Positions 42,600-53,040 are shown, numbered from the stretch's first letter. The stretch is DNA of 64,000 nucleotides from Pectinophora gossypiella (GCF_024362695.1 NC_065426.1:11066236-11130235), one strand, 5' to 3'. Translations and numbers: made by a program. The notes: generated by a model from the letters alone, not told the origin.

Positions 42600-42969
42600 C
42601 TATACACGTACCACTGCTGGGCACAGGATTTCTCTTAATCAACCGGAGCGGCTACAGAGCATGGGTACTCCACTCACATGGATATGATGAACCTTATGTT
42701 GGAAAAGACACAATCCCTCTGTCGGATTTTACGACATGCCCGGGAGGACAAGCAATTGGACGTGGTCTATGTTTGTTCGCTTCCAGTCTAGCATAGTAGT
42801 AGTCTGCGATTGTTGAAGTTAAGCAACTTTCGCAAAGGCCAGTCATAGGATGGGTGACCACAAAAAAAAAAGATTTCATCTCGAGCTCCTCCGTGCTTCG
42901 GAAGGCACGTTAAGCCGTTGGTCCCAGCTACATTAGCAGTCGTTAATAACCACCAATCCGCACTGGGCA
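42600..42969. mobile_element. Composite: SINE-B end, SINE-J, SINE-C fragments
   Basis: 42600-42670 is a reverse SINE-B end (CCACTGCTGGGCACAGG). 42692-42795 is reverse SINE-J (GACACAATCCCTCTGTCGGA, TTTTACGACATGCCCGGGAG). 42800-42969 is + strand SINE-C lacking the A box, with the 5S-like block (GAAGTTAAGCAAC, GGATGGGTGACCAC) and core, cut before the RTE-like end. Confidence 0.7.
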
Positions 42970-43000
42970 TAGTAGCTACTCACTTAATATATAAACATAA

Positions 43001-43124
43001 TAACATCACATAAGCTCACGACTATATCCTAATTGGGGTAGTCAGAGGTACATCCATCGCAAGATGAACTAAGTACCCACACGTCACCGAGCTTTTTGTT
43101 AGACCAACGTGATAGGTGGTGAAT
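43001..43124 (-). mobile_element. SINE-D tail half
   Basis: AAGCTCACGACTATATCCTA, ATTGGGGTAGTCAGAGGTAC, CGTCACCGAGCTTTTTGTTA and AACGTGATAGGTGGTGA. Confidence 0.8.
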
Positions 43125-43492
43125 AAATGAGCTTGATAACTAAGCTTAAAGTAAATGTCCTTCCGTTCATACAACCCTCGTTAATTTCAGTAATTTTGTG
43201 AATATGTTCATTGTTCATACAGCATGAAACCGTCGTTTCATGAACACATCACTCACACATATCTCGTCGCGTCATATTGTGCGATTTATTGTTCAAAACT
43301 TGCATTCGTTACTTCAGAACGGAACTAAATTGTTAACGAGCGGAGATTAAATAGTTCGCGGAAGTAATGGACTTGACTAACAATACTGAACTGGCGTAAT
43401 TATACAAATATTCTTTGTAGCACACAACATGTTTTATTGCTAAAGACCTCTGATGTGAGTACGCAAGTAAGTACTTACATAAATAAACTTAA
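43125..43492. other. Nothing recognised
   Basis: No repeat or exon supported. Confidence 0.5.
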
Positions 43493-43813
43493 TATGTTTA
43501 GAAACAGCCTCCGTGGTCTAGTGGTTAGAGCGTTAGGCTCACAATCTGGAGGCCCGAGTTCGATGCCCGATGGGGACATTGTCGAAATCACTTTGTGAGA
43601 TTGTCCTTTGTTTGGTAAGGACTTTTCAGACTTGAATCACCTGAGGGCACGTTAAGCCGTTGGTTCCGGCTATTAGCCGTAAAAACACCTCCACCAACCC
43701 GCATTGGAGCAGCGTGGTGGAGTATGCTCCATATCCCCTCCGGTTGATTGAGGGGAGGCCTGTGCCTAGCAGTGGGACGTATATAGGCTGTTTATGTATG
43801 TATGTTTAGAAAC
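43493..43813 (+). mobile_element. SINE-B, complete, with perfect 13-bp duplication
   Basis: TATGTTTAGAAAC at 43493-43505 and 43801-43813 flank the element (43506-43800). Head A box TGGTCTAGTGG; the B box is mutated (GTTCGATGCCC). The core region is shortened, then GTGGAGTATGCTCCATATCC and the RTE-like end CCTAGCAGTGGGACGTATAT. Confidence 0.88.
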
Positions 43814-44292
43814 TATGCAATAATAATACAGTTTATTGCACATTGCGATTACACAAGAAATAATCAATTAATATAATTTTATTTTTTGTTTATACTTAAA
43901 TCGTGTGAGGATAACGCTAATAACTTGTGCGGAGAAGTAAAAAAATGACATTCGAAAAAACTATATCTAATGACACACGTTAACAAATACAAACTAGTCA
44001 GTAAAGTTCACAACGAAACATTATTACCCGACCCATTAAAATTAGTGTAGTAAGTAAATTAAAAGTAATGAGTTGAACTGAAATTAAAACATGGAGCGAC
44101 CGAACTAACTGCATCCAGTAAATCACGCGGGTTGAATAAAACATAAATGATTAATTAAACGAATTAGCGCGAGTTGTGGTCGTTAGCGATGAGAGGCGGC
44201 GGGGGCGGACGTGACTGATACCGCGCGATTAGGGGCCCGACTTGATTCTAGTACAGGAGCAGGACACTATATTACTTTATAAATACAATAGT
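43814..44292. other. Nothing recognised; possible LINE-N scrap
   Basis: 43820-43870 (ACAGTTTATTGCACATTGCG) is LINE-N-like. The remainder holds no support for a gene. Confidence 0.4.
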
Positions 44293-44585
44293 GAGTCACT
44301 GTGGTCCTGTGGTTCACCGTCATGCTTCTCAAACGGGGAGCGCCGGTTCGATCCCGGTACGGGACGTGTACCAATGAATTATTAATAAATTTATCTTAAG
44401 TGCAGCATTCACTAACACAGTAGGTAAGTGGAGGCAATTATAGACGGCGATACGACTCACCACCTATCACGTTGGTCTAACAGAAAGCACGGTGAGGTGT
44501 GGGTACTTAGTTAGTTCATCCTGCGAAGATGTACCTCTGATTATCCCAATTGGGATATAGTTGTATGCTTATGTTAGATAAATGT
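44293..44585 (+). mobile_element. SINE-D copy, full length
   Basis: TGTGGTTCACCGTCATGCTT, exact B-box-like GGTTCGATCCC, TCACTAACACAGTAGGTAAG, GACGGCGATACGACTCACCA, TAACAGAAAGCACGGTGAGG and the tail with GTACCTCTGATTATCCCAAT. Confidence 0.85.
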
Positions 44586-44784
44586 AATACGTAATTCTCT
44601 CACCTGTGATTCATGTCAGTGTACGAAATGCGAATCGTAATGTCTTCAGTCGTCACACGATAGCAGACACGAGACAAGTCGCAGCCTGGAGTTTGGAGTT
44701 CACAGATGGATAGATGGGTGGATTAAACATAACATATCGCCTGTATCCCTTTAGGGATACTTAGTTCATCTTGTGATAGATGTA
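44586..44784. other. Unassigned, with a SINE-D tail scrap
   Basis: 44755-44784 (GATACTTAGTTCATCTTGTG) resembles the SINE-D tail, extending to CTCTGACTA at 44799. Confidence 0.4.
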
Positions 44785-45285
44785 CTTACCTCTGACTATA
44801 TATTTATGAAAACATTATGTATGTATCTCCTTCGGAGAAACTGTGAAAGGCATACTTACAATACAAGAAATAAAAATAAAATTGCTATTCAAAATTCTAG
44901 ATTAAGTAAATTAAATTTATCTTTTTTGGGGTTATGTATACGTTTTTACAATAAAATACCAGATAATATTTTAAATTTGTCAGAAAATTAATTTAAAGCT
45001 CATGTGAAGCTTAGGTACTTTATATAAAAAAAGCTTATTATAAGATTAATGACTACCTAAATGATAAAAATGTCAAGTATTGAATGTGTTCCTCAAGTTA
45101 TTAAATAACTTGTAATGTATATCCTCATTGGTATTTAAAAGATGTGTTGCTGTTGCAGTTTATTGTCATTTCTTCTCCTCAGCCATAACACCTTGCGAAA
45201 TGGCGTAAATTCAAAAATGTTACATTGACCTTCAACAAGTTTATCCATGATAATTACGTTGAATAAATAATTCTGATTTCTGATT
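44785..45285 (+). pseudogene. LINE-E, longest 3' end in window
   Basis: The frame reads LLRRNCERHTYNTRNKNKIA, IQNSRLSKLNLSFLGLCIRF and YNKIPDNILNLSEN, interrupted by a stop and then a frameshift, where other copies continue KAHVKLTLCKKAYYKI. The 3' UTR ends AATAAATAATTCTGATTTCT. C-terminus of a CR1/Jockey-like LINE; no RT catalytic motifs. Confidence 0.78.
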
Positions 45286-45504
45286 ACTAGTCTAGTTAGG
45301 AATACAGTCGTGAGCACGTTATGTGGTTAAATGAGAAACGTTCGCCTCCCGTACTATATCGCGGGCGGCGAACAAACAGTAATTATGATCATAATTATAA
45401 TTAGCGTGAGCACGAGAGACGCGCGTTAGTGGTGGGGGGAGGGGTGGGGTGCACGTCCACTGCTGGGCAAGATACGTTGCCCAACGTTATTATAATAATC
45501 ATTA
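45286..45504. other. Unassigned
   Basis: Contains a G-rich patch (45430-45452). Nothing further supported. Confidence 0.4.
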
Positions 45505-45918
45505 TCATCACTAATTCAAGAGCCACACTCTTGTCGGTGTAGCATTCTTCATGCTACTTTTTTTGGTAAAAATGGGGCAGTGGTTTCCCTCTTGAGGAGC
45601 TCGGTGGCGCAGCGGTAAACGCGCTCGGTCTGCGATTGTTGACGTAAAGCAACTTTCGCAGAGGCCGGTCATAGGATGGGTGACCACAACAAAAAAAGTT
45701 TTCATCTCGAGCTCCTCCGTGCTTCGGAAGGCACGTTAAGCCGTTGGTCCCGGCTGCATTAGCAGTCGTTAATAACCACCAATCCGCACTGGGCCCGCGT
45801 GGTGGTTTAAGGCCCGATCTCCCTATCCATCTATAGGGAAGGCCCGTGCCCCAGCAGTGGGGACGATAATGGGCTGATGATGATGATGATGATGGTTTCC
45901 CTCTTGTCTTCCGCCCCG
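45505..45918. mobile_element. SINE-C inserted into an RTE1 end, perfect duplication
   Basis: The host is a reverse RTE1 3' end (45505-45594 and 45893-45918). The SINE-C copy, 45595-45892 (+), is flanked by TGGTTTCCCTCTTG at 45581-45594 and 45893-45906. Head AGCTCGGTGGCGCAGCGGTA, 5S-like block GTAAAGCAACTTTCGC...GGATGGGTGACCAC, core, and RTE-like end with (GAT)n. Confidence 0.92.
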
Positions 45919-46049
45919 CAGTTCTCTTTTCGATTTTTTCTTTTGCTTGCTTGTTCTTTCTATTATAATAATATAGGCCAAAATGCATATCTCCTTTATG
46001 TTTTTGTCGTCAAATGTCGTCATTGATATCAAGTGTTTTCAGAATTTAA
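45919..46049. other. Unassigned
   Basis: Short AT-rich gap between SINE insertions; the start continues RTE1-like sequence. Confidence 0.4.
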
Positions 46050-46569
46050 TGTGTTTGGTAAGGACTTTGCAGGCTTGAATCACTGATTGTCTGAAAAAGT
46101 AAGATGCTTGTGCTGCGGAGGTCTCATTAAGCCGTCGGTCCCGGCTATTAGCCGTAAAAACACCTCCACCAACCCGCAGTGGAGCAGTGTGAGTATGCTC
46201 CATACTCCGTCCGATTGAATGAGGGGAGACCTGTGCCCAACAATGGGACATATACATAAACAGCCTATATACGTCCCACTGCTGGGCACAGGCCTCCCCT
46301 CAATCAACCGGAGGGGGAATGGAGCATACTTCACCACGCTGTTCCAATGCGGGTTGGTGGAGGTGTTTTTACGGCTAATAGCCGGGACCAACGGCTTAAC
46401 GTGCCCTCCAAAGCACGGAATCATCTTACTTTTTCGGACAATCAGGTGATTCAAGCCTGAAAAGTCCTTACCAAACAAAGGACAGTCTCACAAAGTGATT
46501 TCGAATATGTCCCCATCGGGAATCGAACCCGGACCTCCAGATCGTGAGCCTAACGCTCTAACCACTAGA
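46050..46569. mobile_element. Two SINE-B copies, tail to tail (large foldback)
   Basis: 46050-46257 (+) lacks the head. 46258-46569 (-) runs from the RTE-like end to most of the tRNA head (B box GGTTCGATTCC on the - strand). The ends meet at about 46256 (GGGACATATA then CATAAACAGCC), so roughly 200 bases on each side are imperfectly complementary. Confidence 0.85.
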
Positions 46570-46604
46570 AATAGGCTGTTTATGTTTTATATTATGATGG
46601 CAAT

Positions 46605-46728
46605 AGGATCACCTACATACCTAAATTTATCTGCCTACCCCGTCGGAGGTACAGGCGTGATGATATGTTGTTAAAGTTGTATGGTCTTAGTTGCCTGAAT
46701 AAAATGGATTACTTAATAACATAACATA
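46605..46728 (+). repeat. Short repeat end as at 6407
   Basis: ATAGGATCACCTACATACCT and CTGCCTACCCCGTCGGAGGT, ACAGGCGTGATG: the same 3' end as 6407-6545. Confidence 0.45.
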
Positions 46729-46880
46729 CGCTCACGACTGTATCCCACCCACATCTCTCCCACATCTGTCCCACATCTCTCCCACATCTCTCCCACGTCT
46801 CTCCCACATATCTCCCACATCTCTCCCACATATCTCCCACATTTCTCCGAGTTTTCGGTTAGACCAACTTGATAGGCAAA
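46729..46880 (-). repeat. 11-bp minisatellite inside a SINE-D tail
   Basis: About nine tandem copies of CCCACATCTCT with variants (ATATCT, ATTTCT, ACGTCT, ATCTGT) at 46747-46848. They are bounded by SINE-D sequence on both sides (CGCTCACGACTGTATCCC and GTTTTCGGTTAGACCAACTT). Confidence 0.85.
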
Positions 46881-48597
46881 ATATTTAATACTACATTATT
46901 TTCCCTTTACTAATTCGTAAGTACGTTATCAACAGTCGTAACTAAGTACTAAGTTAGCGTTTTATGCGACAATTAGGAGAGTTAATAAATAATGTACGGT
47001 GCGTGCGCCGCGTTACTGGCGGGGAATGTGTTTGTTCGTCGTCTGATGATATATTGTCACACTAATTGCCGCGTGGTGTAGTGGCTTATGGACGACCTTT
47101 TTTCCGATGGGTTATCATAGAATTGCCTCGGATGACTTTCTACACTTGACTGGACAAATAGGGATTTTATTTATTTATTTTAAAGGATGTCTATGTACTT
47201 ACTTAGACTATGTACTTACTTTTCTGCGACCGATAGTGATTTTTTTATAAAAAGTCTGTGAATAAACCACCCTTAATAAGAAAAGTGACACATAAAACAA
47301 AAAAAAATTTAAAAAAGAAAAACCTGACTACGGAACAGTATGAGACACATGACCCCATTTTGCTTCGCGTAGTCGAATAATAAAGTGCACAAATTAAATC
47401 ACTTACTACCAAAAATAAAGTTTTTTAGTTTTGCAAACTTATAAATACCGTCAGCAGCGCCATCTTTCGTCGAATAGCCGTTCATACGTTTAAACGTTCC
47501 GCTACTCGCCGCTGTGAGCGCTGTAGACTCATATGTAGGGTTCTTAATCTCACCGCTAGAGGCACTGGCATCGCTTCAATTTTTAATTACGTTTGGCTGA
47601 GGGGCGCGGGACACAATTTGCAAGTCAAAGCCCGCTGAAAAAACCTTAAAACACCCGACACACAGCCCTTTGGCGCTCTCCACGGACAGCAACTTCTGTG
47701 GAGTCGAATGTTGTCCATTAATATTTTGTATAATAATTAAACATTATAAAATCAATTTTAGATAGTCTTAACAATCATCATCATGCTCACATACATATCC
47801 TCACGCCAGTGATCCTTGATGAGACGTGTAGAGAAGTATTTCATAATACCTGCACAAACAAAAACAAATTGACACAACAACAAAAATTCATAAACTTTTT
47901 AGGAGTGATAATTTTGAGTACCTATGTCATTTATTATAAGTATATTACCTATATTTGGAGATCTTCTATGCTTACGTGAGCGCTAAGCCGCTATACACAG
48001 ACGCTTCAACTTTATTTAAACCAAAAACCTCGTAACAAAAACCTTTACAACATAAAGCCAACTCCACACCAGTCGAGTCCATCGCACGGATCTCCCGGAG
48101 GTGAATTTCGTTAGCTCTCATTTGTTTTGTCGTAATTGCTCGAGATATGAGACCCCCCCTCCCCTTCCGCAGCCCCGCCCCCCACTTTATTGCCTGCCTT
48201 ATTGGCTGTTGAGCGAATTTTCCCTGTAACCACTGTGGGGGGGCTGTTTTTGCACTCGTCGCTCTGTTTGCGCGAGACTTGATTAACTCCTTACATTTCT
48301 GTGACGGCGCCGTTTTATTTGTGAACTCCGATTTGTTATTTAATTGTGGATTGCGCCTTTGAGTCGGTGTAATGAGATGGTTTAACTTGTGTGGCGGAGT
48401 GCTGTTGGGGTGGGTGGTTTTAATATTATTATTCTGATATGCAGAATTACGTTAAGTTACAACATGATTGAATCAGAAAAAAAATCTACTTCAAAAAATA
48501 CCACTATCAAATAATAATAATCATGTACACAGACTCTATCTACTATAATTACAATAATTAAAAACATCAATTAGTCTGAAGGCAATTACTTAGTCTT
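46881..48597. other. Long stretch, no gene recognised
   Basis: AT-rich with two GC-richer patches: 47445-47570 (CAGCGCCATCTTTCG and similar) and 48110-48330 (C-rich CCCCCCCTCCCCTTCCGCAG, CCCGCCCCCC, then TTTGCGCGAGACTTGATTAA). The second could be regulatory. No exon or repeat was supported. Confidence 0.4.
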
Positions 48598-48910
48598 ATT
48601 GGTGGTATGGCGAGGAGCTCGGTGGCGCAGCGGTAAACGCGCTCGGTCTGCGATTGTTGAAGTTAAGCAACTTTCGCACAGGCCGGTCATAGGATGGGTG
48701 ACCACAAAAAAAAAGTTTTCATCTCGAGCTCCTCCGTGCTTCGGAAGGCACGTTAAGCCGTTGGTCCCGGCTGCATTAGCAGTCGTTAATAACCATCAAT
48801 CCGCACTGGGCCCGCGTGATGGTTTAAGGCCCGATCTCCGTATCCATCCATAGGGAAGGCCCGTGCCCCAGCAGTGGGGACGTTAATGGGCTGATGATGA
48901 TTGGTGGTAT
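48598..48910 (+). mobile_element. SINE-C with 11-bp duplication
   Basis: ATTGGTGGTAT at 48598-48608 and 48900-48910. Head AGCTCGGTGGCGCAGCGGTA, 5S-like GAAGTTAAGCAAC and GGATGGGTGACCAC, core CACGTTAAGCCGTTGGTCCC, RTE-like end CCCCAGCAGTGGGGACGTTA. Also inserted in RTE1-related sequence. Confidence 0.9.
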
Positions 48911-49053
48911 TCCATGCTACTTTTTAGGGAAAAATAGGGCAGTGGTTTCCCTCTTGCCTTCCGCCCCGCAGAACTCCGCTCCTAGTAGTAGGTAAGTAGC
49001 ATGGAAAATGCTGCACCGACAAGAGCGTGACTCTTAAATTAATGATGATGATA
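48911..49053. mobile_element. RTE1 ends in opposite orientations
   Basis: 48911-48985 is reverse (CATGCTACTTTTTAGGGAAA, AATAGGGCAGTGGTTTCCCT). 49000-49053 is forward (GCATGGAAAATGCTGCACCG, ACAAGAGCGTGACTC, (GAT)n). Confidence 0.65.
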
Positions 49054-49289
49054 GGTGGTATTAGTTATTGTTTCTTAATATATATTAGTACACTATAGAA
49101 CAGACAAAGAATGCAGACATTACAAGTAAGCTTAGTACCAACAGGTTAGTTTTTTTTTTTTGTTTCAAAGATAAAATTAAGAATCAATTGCACACCTAAT
49201 GGTGCTGATTCCAGCACACACCATCTAATTTTATTTTAAGCTCTACCTGACATTTTCTTATCCACCGAAAATAAAAGAGACGGGTAAAA
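49054..49289. other. Nothing recognised
   Basis: AT-rich, no support for any feature. Confidence 0.4.
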
Positions 49290-49698
49290 TGTCAATCAAT
49301 CAATAATACTTTATTGCACTACGACATATACAAAGGACATAAACATACGAATAAAAAACATAAGCGCAATAGGCGGCCTTAGCTAAACAGCAATTTCTGC
49401 CAGGCAACCTTAGGGTGAATGAAGTTTATGCATTGAAAGAAAATTAGACATTAAGTTGACAACACACGTCAAACGGGTTGCATGCACGAGTTTGCAATTA
49501 CGTACTAGCGAGTTGCCTGATGCGATTCGCCCGGGATATTCATTCATACATTTTAAAATTAACATTCAATCAATCAATCAATAATTCTTTATTGCATAAA
49601 ACATATACACAGGACATATACATACGAATAAAAATAAACACAATAGGCGGCCTTATTACTAAACAGCAATTGCCGCCAGGAAACCTTAGGGTGAAAGA
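49290..49698 (-). mobile_element. Two LINE-N 3' ends
   Basis: 49290-49410 and 49565-49698 each read TCAATCAATCAATA(A)T, TTTATTGCA, AATAGGCGGCCTTA and GCCAGG.AACCTTAGGGTGAA. They are separate insertions of the same family in the same orientation. Confidence 0.7.
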
Positions 49699-50160
49699 AG
49701 TTCCTAAACATTCTTCCCTTTCCTATTCGGCGTATAAGAATAACTTTAATTAAAATTAGGAGGTGACTTCAACAATCAGGGCCATTATCCGTGTATTCAA
49801 ATACTGTTTTTATCATTACTCAGTAATTCCACCAACATTAGTTTAACACGGCTTCACGACACATCATTATTATAAACTCGAACTCTATAGCATACATCAC
49901 GCAGTCACGTCAGTAATTCTTACAGGGGTGGGCAGACATATAAGACAACAATAAGATGACGAGATGGATACTCTTACTATACGTGGTATTACGTTACACG
50001 CAATTTATTGATCACTTTTAGGACTGCCCACCCCAGAAAAAATACGGGCGTGAGTTTTTGTATGTACGCAGCGTAGGTACCTATTAAATTTACATTTTTT
50101 TTTTATAATAACACCACTTGGAATAGAAGCTATTTATTTTTGCAAGATTATTTTTCAGTT
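49699..50160. other. Unassigned, two SINE-J end scraps
   Basis: 49890-49960 (AGTAATTCTTACAGGGGTGG) and 50010-50070 (GACTGCCCACCCCAGAAAAA, TACGGGCGTGAGTTT) resemble SINE-J ends in opposite orientations. Confidence 0.4.
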
Positions 50161-50416
50161 ACTATTTTTAATTCATGTAATTTACTGCCATCTAGCAGTG
50201 AGTAGCAGAACTAACCTGTACGCACGTACGGCAGTGCAGTAGGGCAAGCTGTTTGGCGCCGTGGTTACGAGTTACCAAACGTTTTTGGCGCCATCTAGTG
50301 CTAGGTAGCCGAACTGAAGTTGTGTCTTGCCAGAACACAGAGAGCGCTTGCTGCTGAAAATTATTCTGTGAACGATCGCAAATGATTTTTTATTAATAAT
50401 TTATATTGTTGTTGTT
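50161..50416. repeat. Repeat with GCCATCTAG motifs
   Basis: ACTGCCATCTAGCAGTGAGT and GGCGCCATCTAGTGCTAGGT lie 110 bases apart with similar flanks (GTAGC/GAACT), suggesting a degenerate internal duplication. Class unknown. Confidence 0.4.
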
Positions 50417-50511
50417 GTGGAGCAGCGTGGTGGAGTATGCTCCATACTCCATCCGGTTGATTGAGGGGAGGCCTGTGCCCAGCAGTGCGACATTATAGGC
50501 TATTTATGTTA
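50417..50511 (+). mobile_element. SINE-B 3' third
   Basis: GTGGAGCAGCGTGGTGGAGT, ATGCTCCATACTCCATCCGG and GTGCCCAGCAGTGCGACATT. Confidence 0.78.
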
Positions 50512-51334
50512 AGTTATTGTTTCAACATTAAACTCAATTATGCAACTCGCCCAGACTTCGCCCGGTTACTAAAATGTTACCTATGTTAGGCTTAGAAATA
50601 CAAATATGAAAACACGTGCAAATCTATTAAATTATGCTAAGTTAGACACAACTAACGCTCTTAATCCTTATCGGGGTGGGCAGGACCGAAAATGACCTTG
50701 TAGCCTCATCTGAATTGATATCGTACAACTTCTCTGTTGCTATAAAAACCGACTAACTTGTCACCATTACAGGTAGCTTTTTAATGAGGTACTCTCCAGG
50801 CTACGTTCCCCTAAACAAAATACAGATGGCGCTGTACAGATTTGCCTTCGTTTATCCTTTTAATCACATAGATAACCTTTTGTTTCGCCGTCCGAGAGAC
50901 CTCCGCCAGGTCTTGATTTGCCTTGGCTTACCTGTTGTAAATTGCTTCGATGTGGCCATTTTAACCCCCAAAATCCAAATATCAACAATTATTTTCATAT
51001 AAGTATGCCCCTGCCGTTAGGTTATATTCTTGAATAATTATATACGTACTCCGAGCTACCAGAAAATATGTAATTATCACGTTAAATGTGAGCAGTACCA
51101 TTTTTTTTTTGAGAACGTAGCCTATATTGTCCTCATTGGCATTTGTTTGTGTTCATGTTGTAAGAAAAGCTGTAAGCTATCCAAACAAATACATAAGGAA
51201 GCAGCCTATATATGTCCCACTGCTGGAGACAGGCCTCCCCTCAACCGACCAAATTATAATAGTTTTATTCAACATAATATCAAAGCAAATGGAATTCCAT
51301 AGACTCTGCTCTTCTCGGTGGGAATTAAGCTAAT
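50512..51334. repeat. Mixed repeat scraps, no gene
   Basis: 50775-50875 (+) and 51060-51130 carry the GATGGCGCTGT repeat (GGCTACGTTCCCCTAAACAA, CAGATGGCGCTGTACAGATT). 51199-51250 is a reverse SINE-B end (GCAGCCTATATATGTCCCAC). 51285-51320 is a LINE-I scrap (CAAATGGAATTCCATAGACT). Confidence 0.5.
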
Positions 51335-51441
51335 ATAAGCTCACGACAATATTTCCAATTGGCGTAGTCAGGGGTTATCCATCGCGAGATGAACAAAGTC
51401 CCCACGCTTCCCCAAGCTTTTTGTTAGACAAACGTGATAGG
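51335..51441 (-). mobile_element. SINE-D tail half
   Basis: AAGCTCACGACAATATTTCC, AATTGGCGTAGTCAGGGGTT, CTTCCCCAAGCTTTTTGTTA, GACAAACGTGATAGG. Confidence 0.75.
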
Positions 51442-51913
51442 ACCCGTTATGTTTAGTCGTCAAATTTCGACATTCAGGTATGGTTTTGTTAAGAACGATG
51501 CATTAAAAAAAACACTAGAAAGGCAATCCCTCAAAACGTCTCCAAGTCTCCAGGTGTAACCCCGCGATTGCTGATCGTCCGCGGGCCACCGAGGGGGGGG
51601 ACAATTTAATAAAGACCTCCCCGCTCCCCGCGTCGCCGCGACAGTAATAACGTTTGTAAAAATATTCGCAGACACACCGTTAAGGTGAAGCGTTTGTGGA
51701 TTGGATGGGACGAGACGAGAGGAAAACGGACGATCGTGACATAAAAAAAATATAAAAGTAGTAGAAGTGGGATGCTAAAGTAAATCGAATGGGGTTGCTA
51801 TTGTGTTTGTCATAATTAAAATGAGTAAATAAAAAAATAATAAAAAAAAGTAATAAAAGAAGCATATTATTTTAATCAGATTTGAGTTAATTTTCGATAG
51901 GTGAGACGTAGTA
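51442..51913. other. Nothing recognised
   Basis: A GC-rich patch at 51560-51640 (CGGGCCACCGAGGGGGGGGA) has no exon signals that I could trust. Confidence 0.4.
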
Positions 51914-52005
51914 GAACCCAAGAGGAAAACCACTGCCCAATTTGTTCCTAAAAATAGCATAGAGAATGCTACACCGACAAGAGCGTAGCTCTTAAATTAG
52001 TGATA
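51914..52005 (+). mobile_element. RTE1 3' end
   Basis: AACCCAAGAGGAAAACCACT, GCCCAATTTGTTCCTAAAAA, GAGAATGCTACACCGACAAG and AGCGTAGCTCTTAAATTAG: the forward sense of the block at 45505. Confidence 0.65.
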
Positions 52006-53040
52006 GGTACCTAATCAAAAAGTTATCATTGGTCAGCAAAAATTTAGTTTCGATCGCCATCGACTCGCAAAGAAGAAGAATCAAAAAGTTTATTTTTCTA
52101 CCATAACGCTACTTACCCAATTACCTATTATTTGTGTGGTGGGGCTACTTATATCTCATGGTACACTCATATATTACGTTAGACATCTTATCGAAGACAC
52201 AATTTGACGCAATTTAAAAAATCTTACATGCAATAAAATAAAACAAATTGCCTATTACTACAAAAAAAAAACAAAACGAAATATATAAAAGGTATTTACG
52301 TATTTGTTATCATGAAATGACATCAATCAATTGCATTATTCATCAATAAAATACCATTAACACCCCAAAAATACCAAATGACTTGTTAAGTGTACGTTCC
52401 AGGTGTAGATTACTAATCATCAATATTATGTGCCAGGTTTGGTTTTGATCAATGGACTCGATAAACGACCCTTATTTTTAAAGTATTTTTTTTACAAAAT
52501 GCTCATGTGCTATCTCCCTCGTCGCTAAATAGTAAATGGCATCCAAAGATAATCTACAATCATGCCAAAATACTTGAGTAATGCAGCTTCAATTTTGAGT
52601 CCAGCTAATAAAAAAAAATCTTATTGGTATACTTTCGTTTTATATATTATTACTTTTTTTTAACGGATTGATGCCTAAAGTAAAACTGTGATATCATCAT
52701 CATACTTTAATATTTTATTAATTATTTTAAAAAATATAATAAAAAATAAACATCAATAAAACAGATCAGCTCGCGAGCGCGGCGCCTTAACGCGGGGTGC
52801 GGTCTCATAGAGTTTTATTTGCGCGTCGCCTTAACCCGCGCTCCGATATTAAATTCCCCCCACTCTCCCCCTCGCTCCCCCCTTCACCCGTCACAGTTTG
52901 AATTACATTACGTGTTTGCTGGTAGACTTCATTCGGTTACTGCAGCAGCGCCGCATTTAAGCATAGGGTACATTGGTCTACTAACTGCCGAACATCCCAT
53001 AACAACCATGAAAATGGTAGGTTCTGGTACATTTGCCATG
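52006..53040. other. AT-rich; GC-rich direct repeat at 52777-52840
   Basis: Two related blocks, GCGCGGCGCCTTAACGCGG (52777-52795) and GCGCGTCGCCTTAACCCGCG (52821-52840), lie 44 bases apart in otherwise AT-rich DNA, followed by a C-rich run. Possibly paired protein-binding sites. No gene was identified. Confidence 0.35.

Noticed and set aside
45554..45988. 144-residue - strand open frame
   Set aside because: Antisense reading of a SINE-C copy and flanking RTE1 sequence.
46080..46478. 132-residue - strand frame, with a near-identical peptide at 56730-56954
   Set aside because: The resemblance is due to both being SINE-B, not to a gene family.
46747..46848. CRISPR array
   Set aside because: Units of 11 bp without spacers, in an insect genome; a minisatellite.
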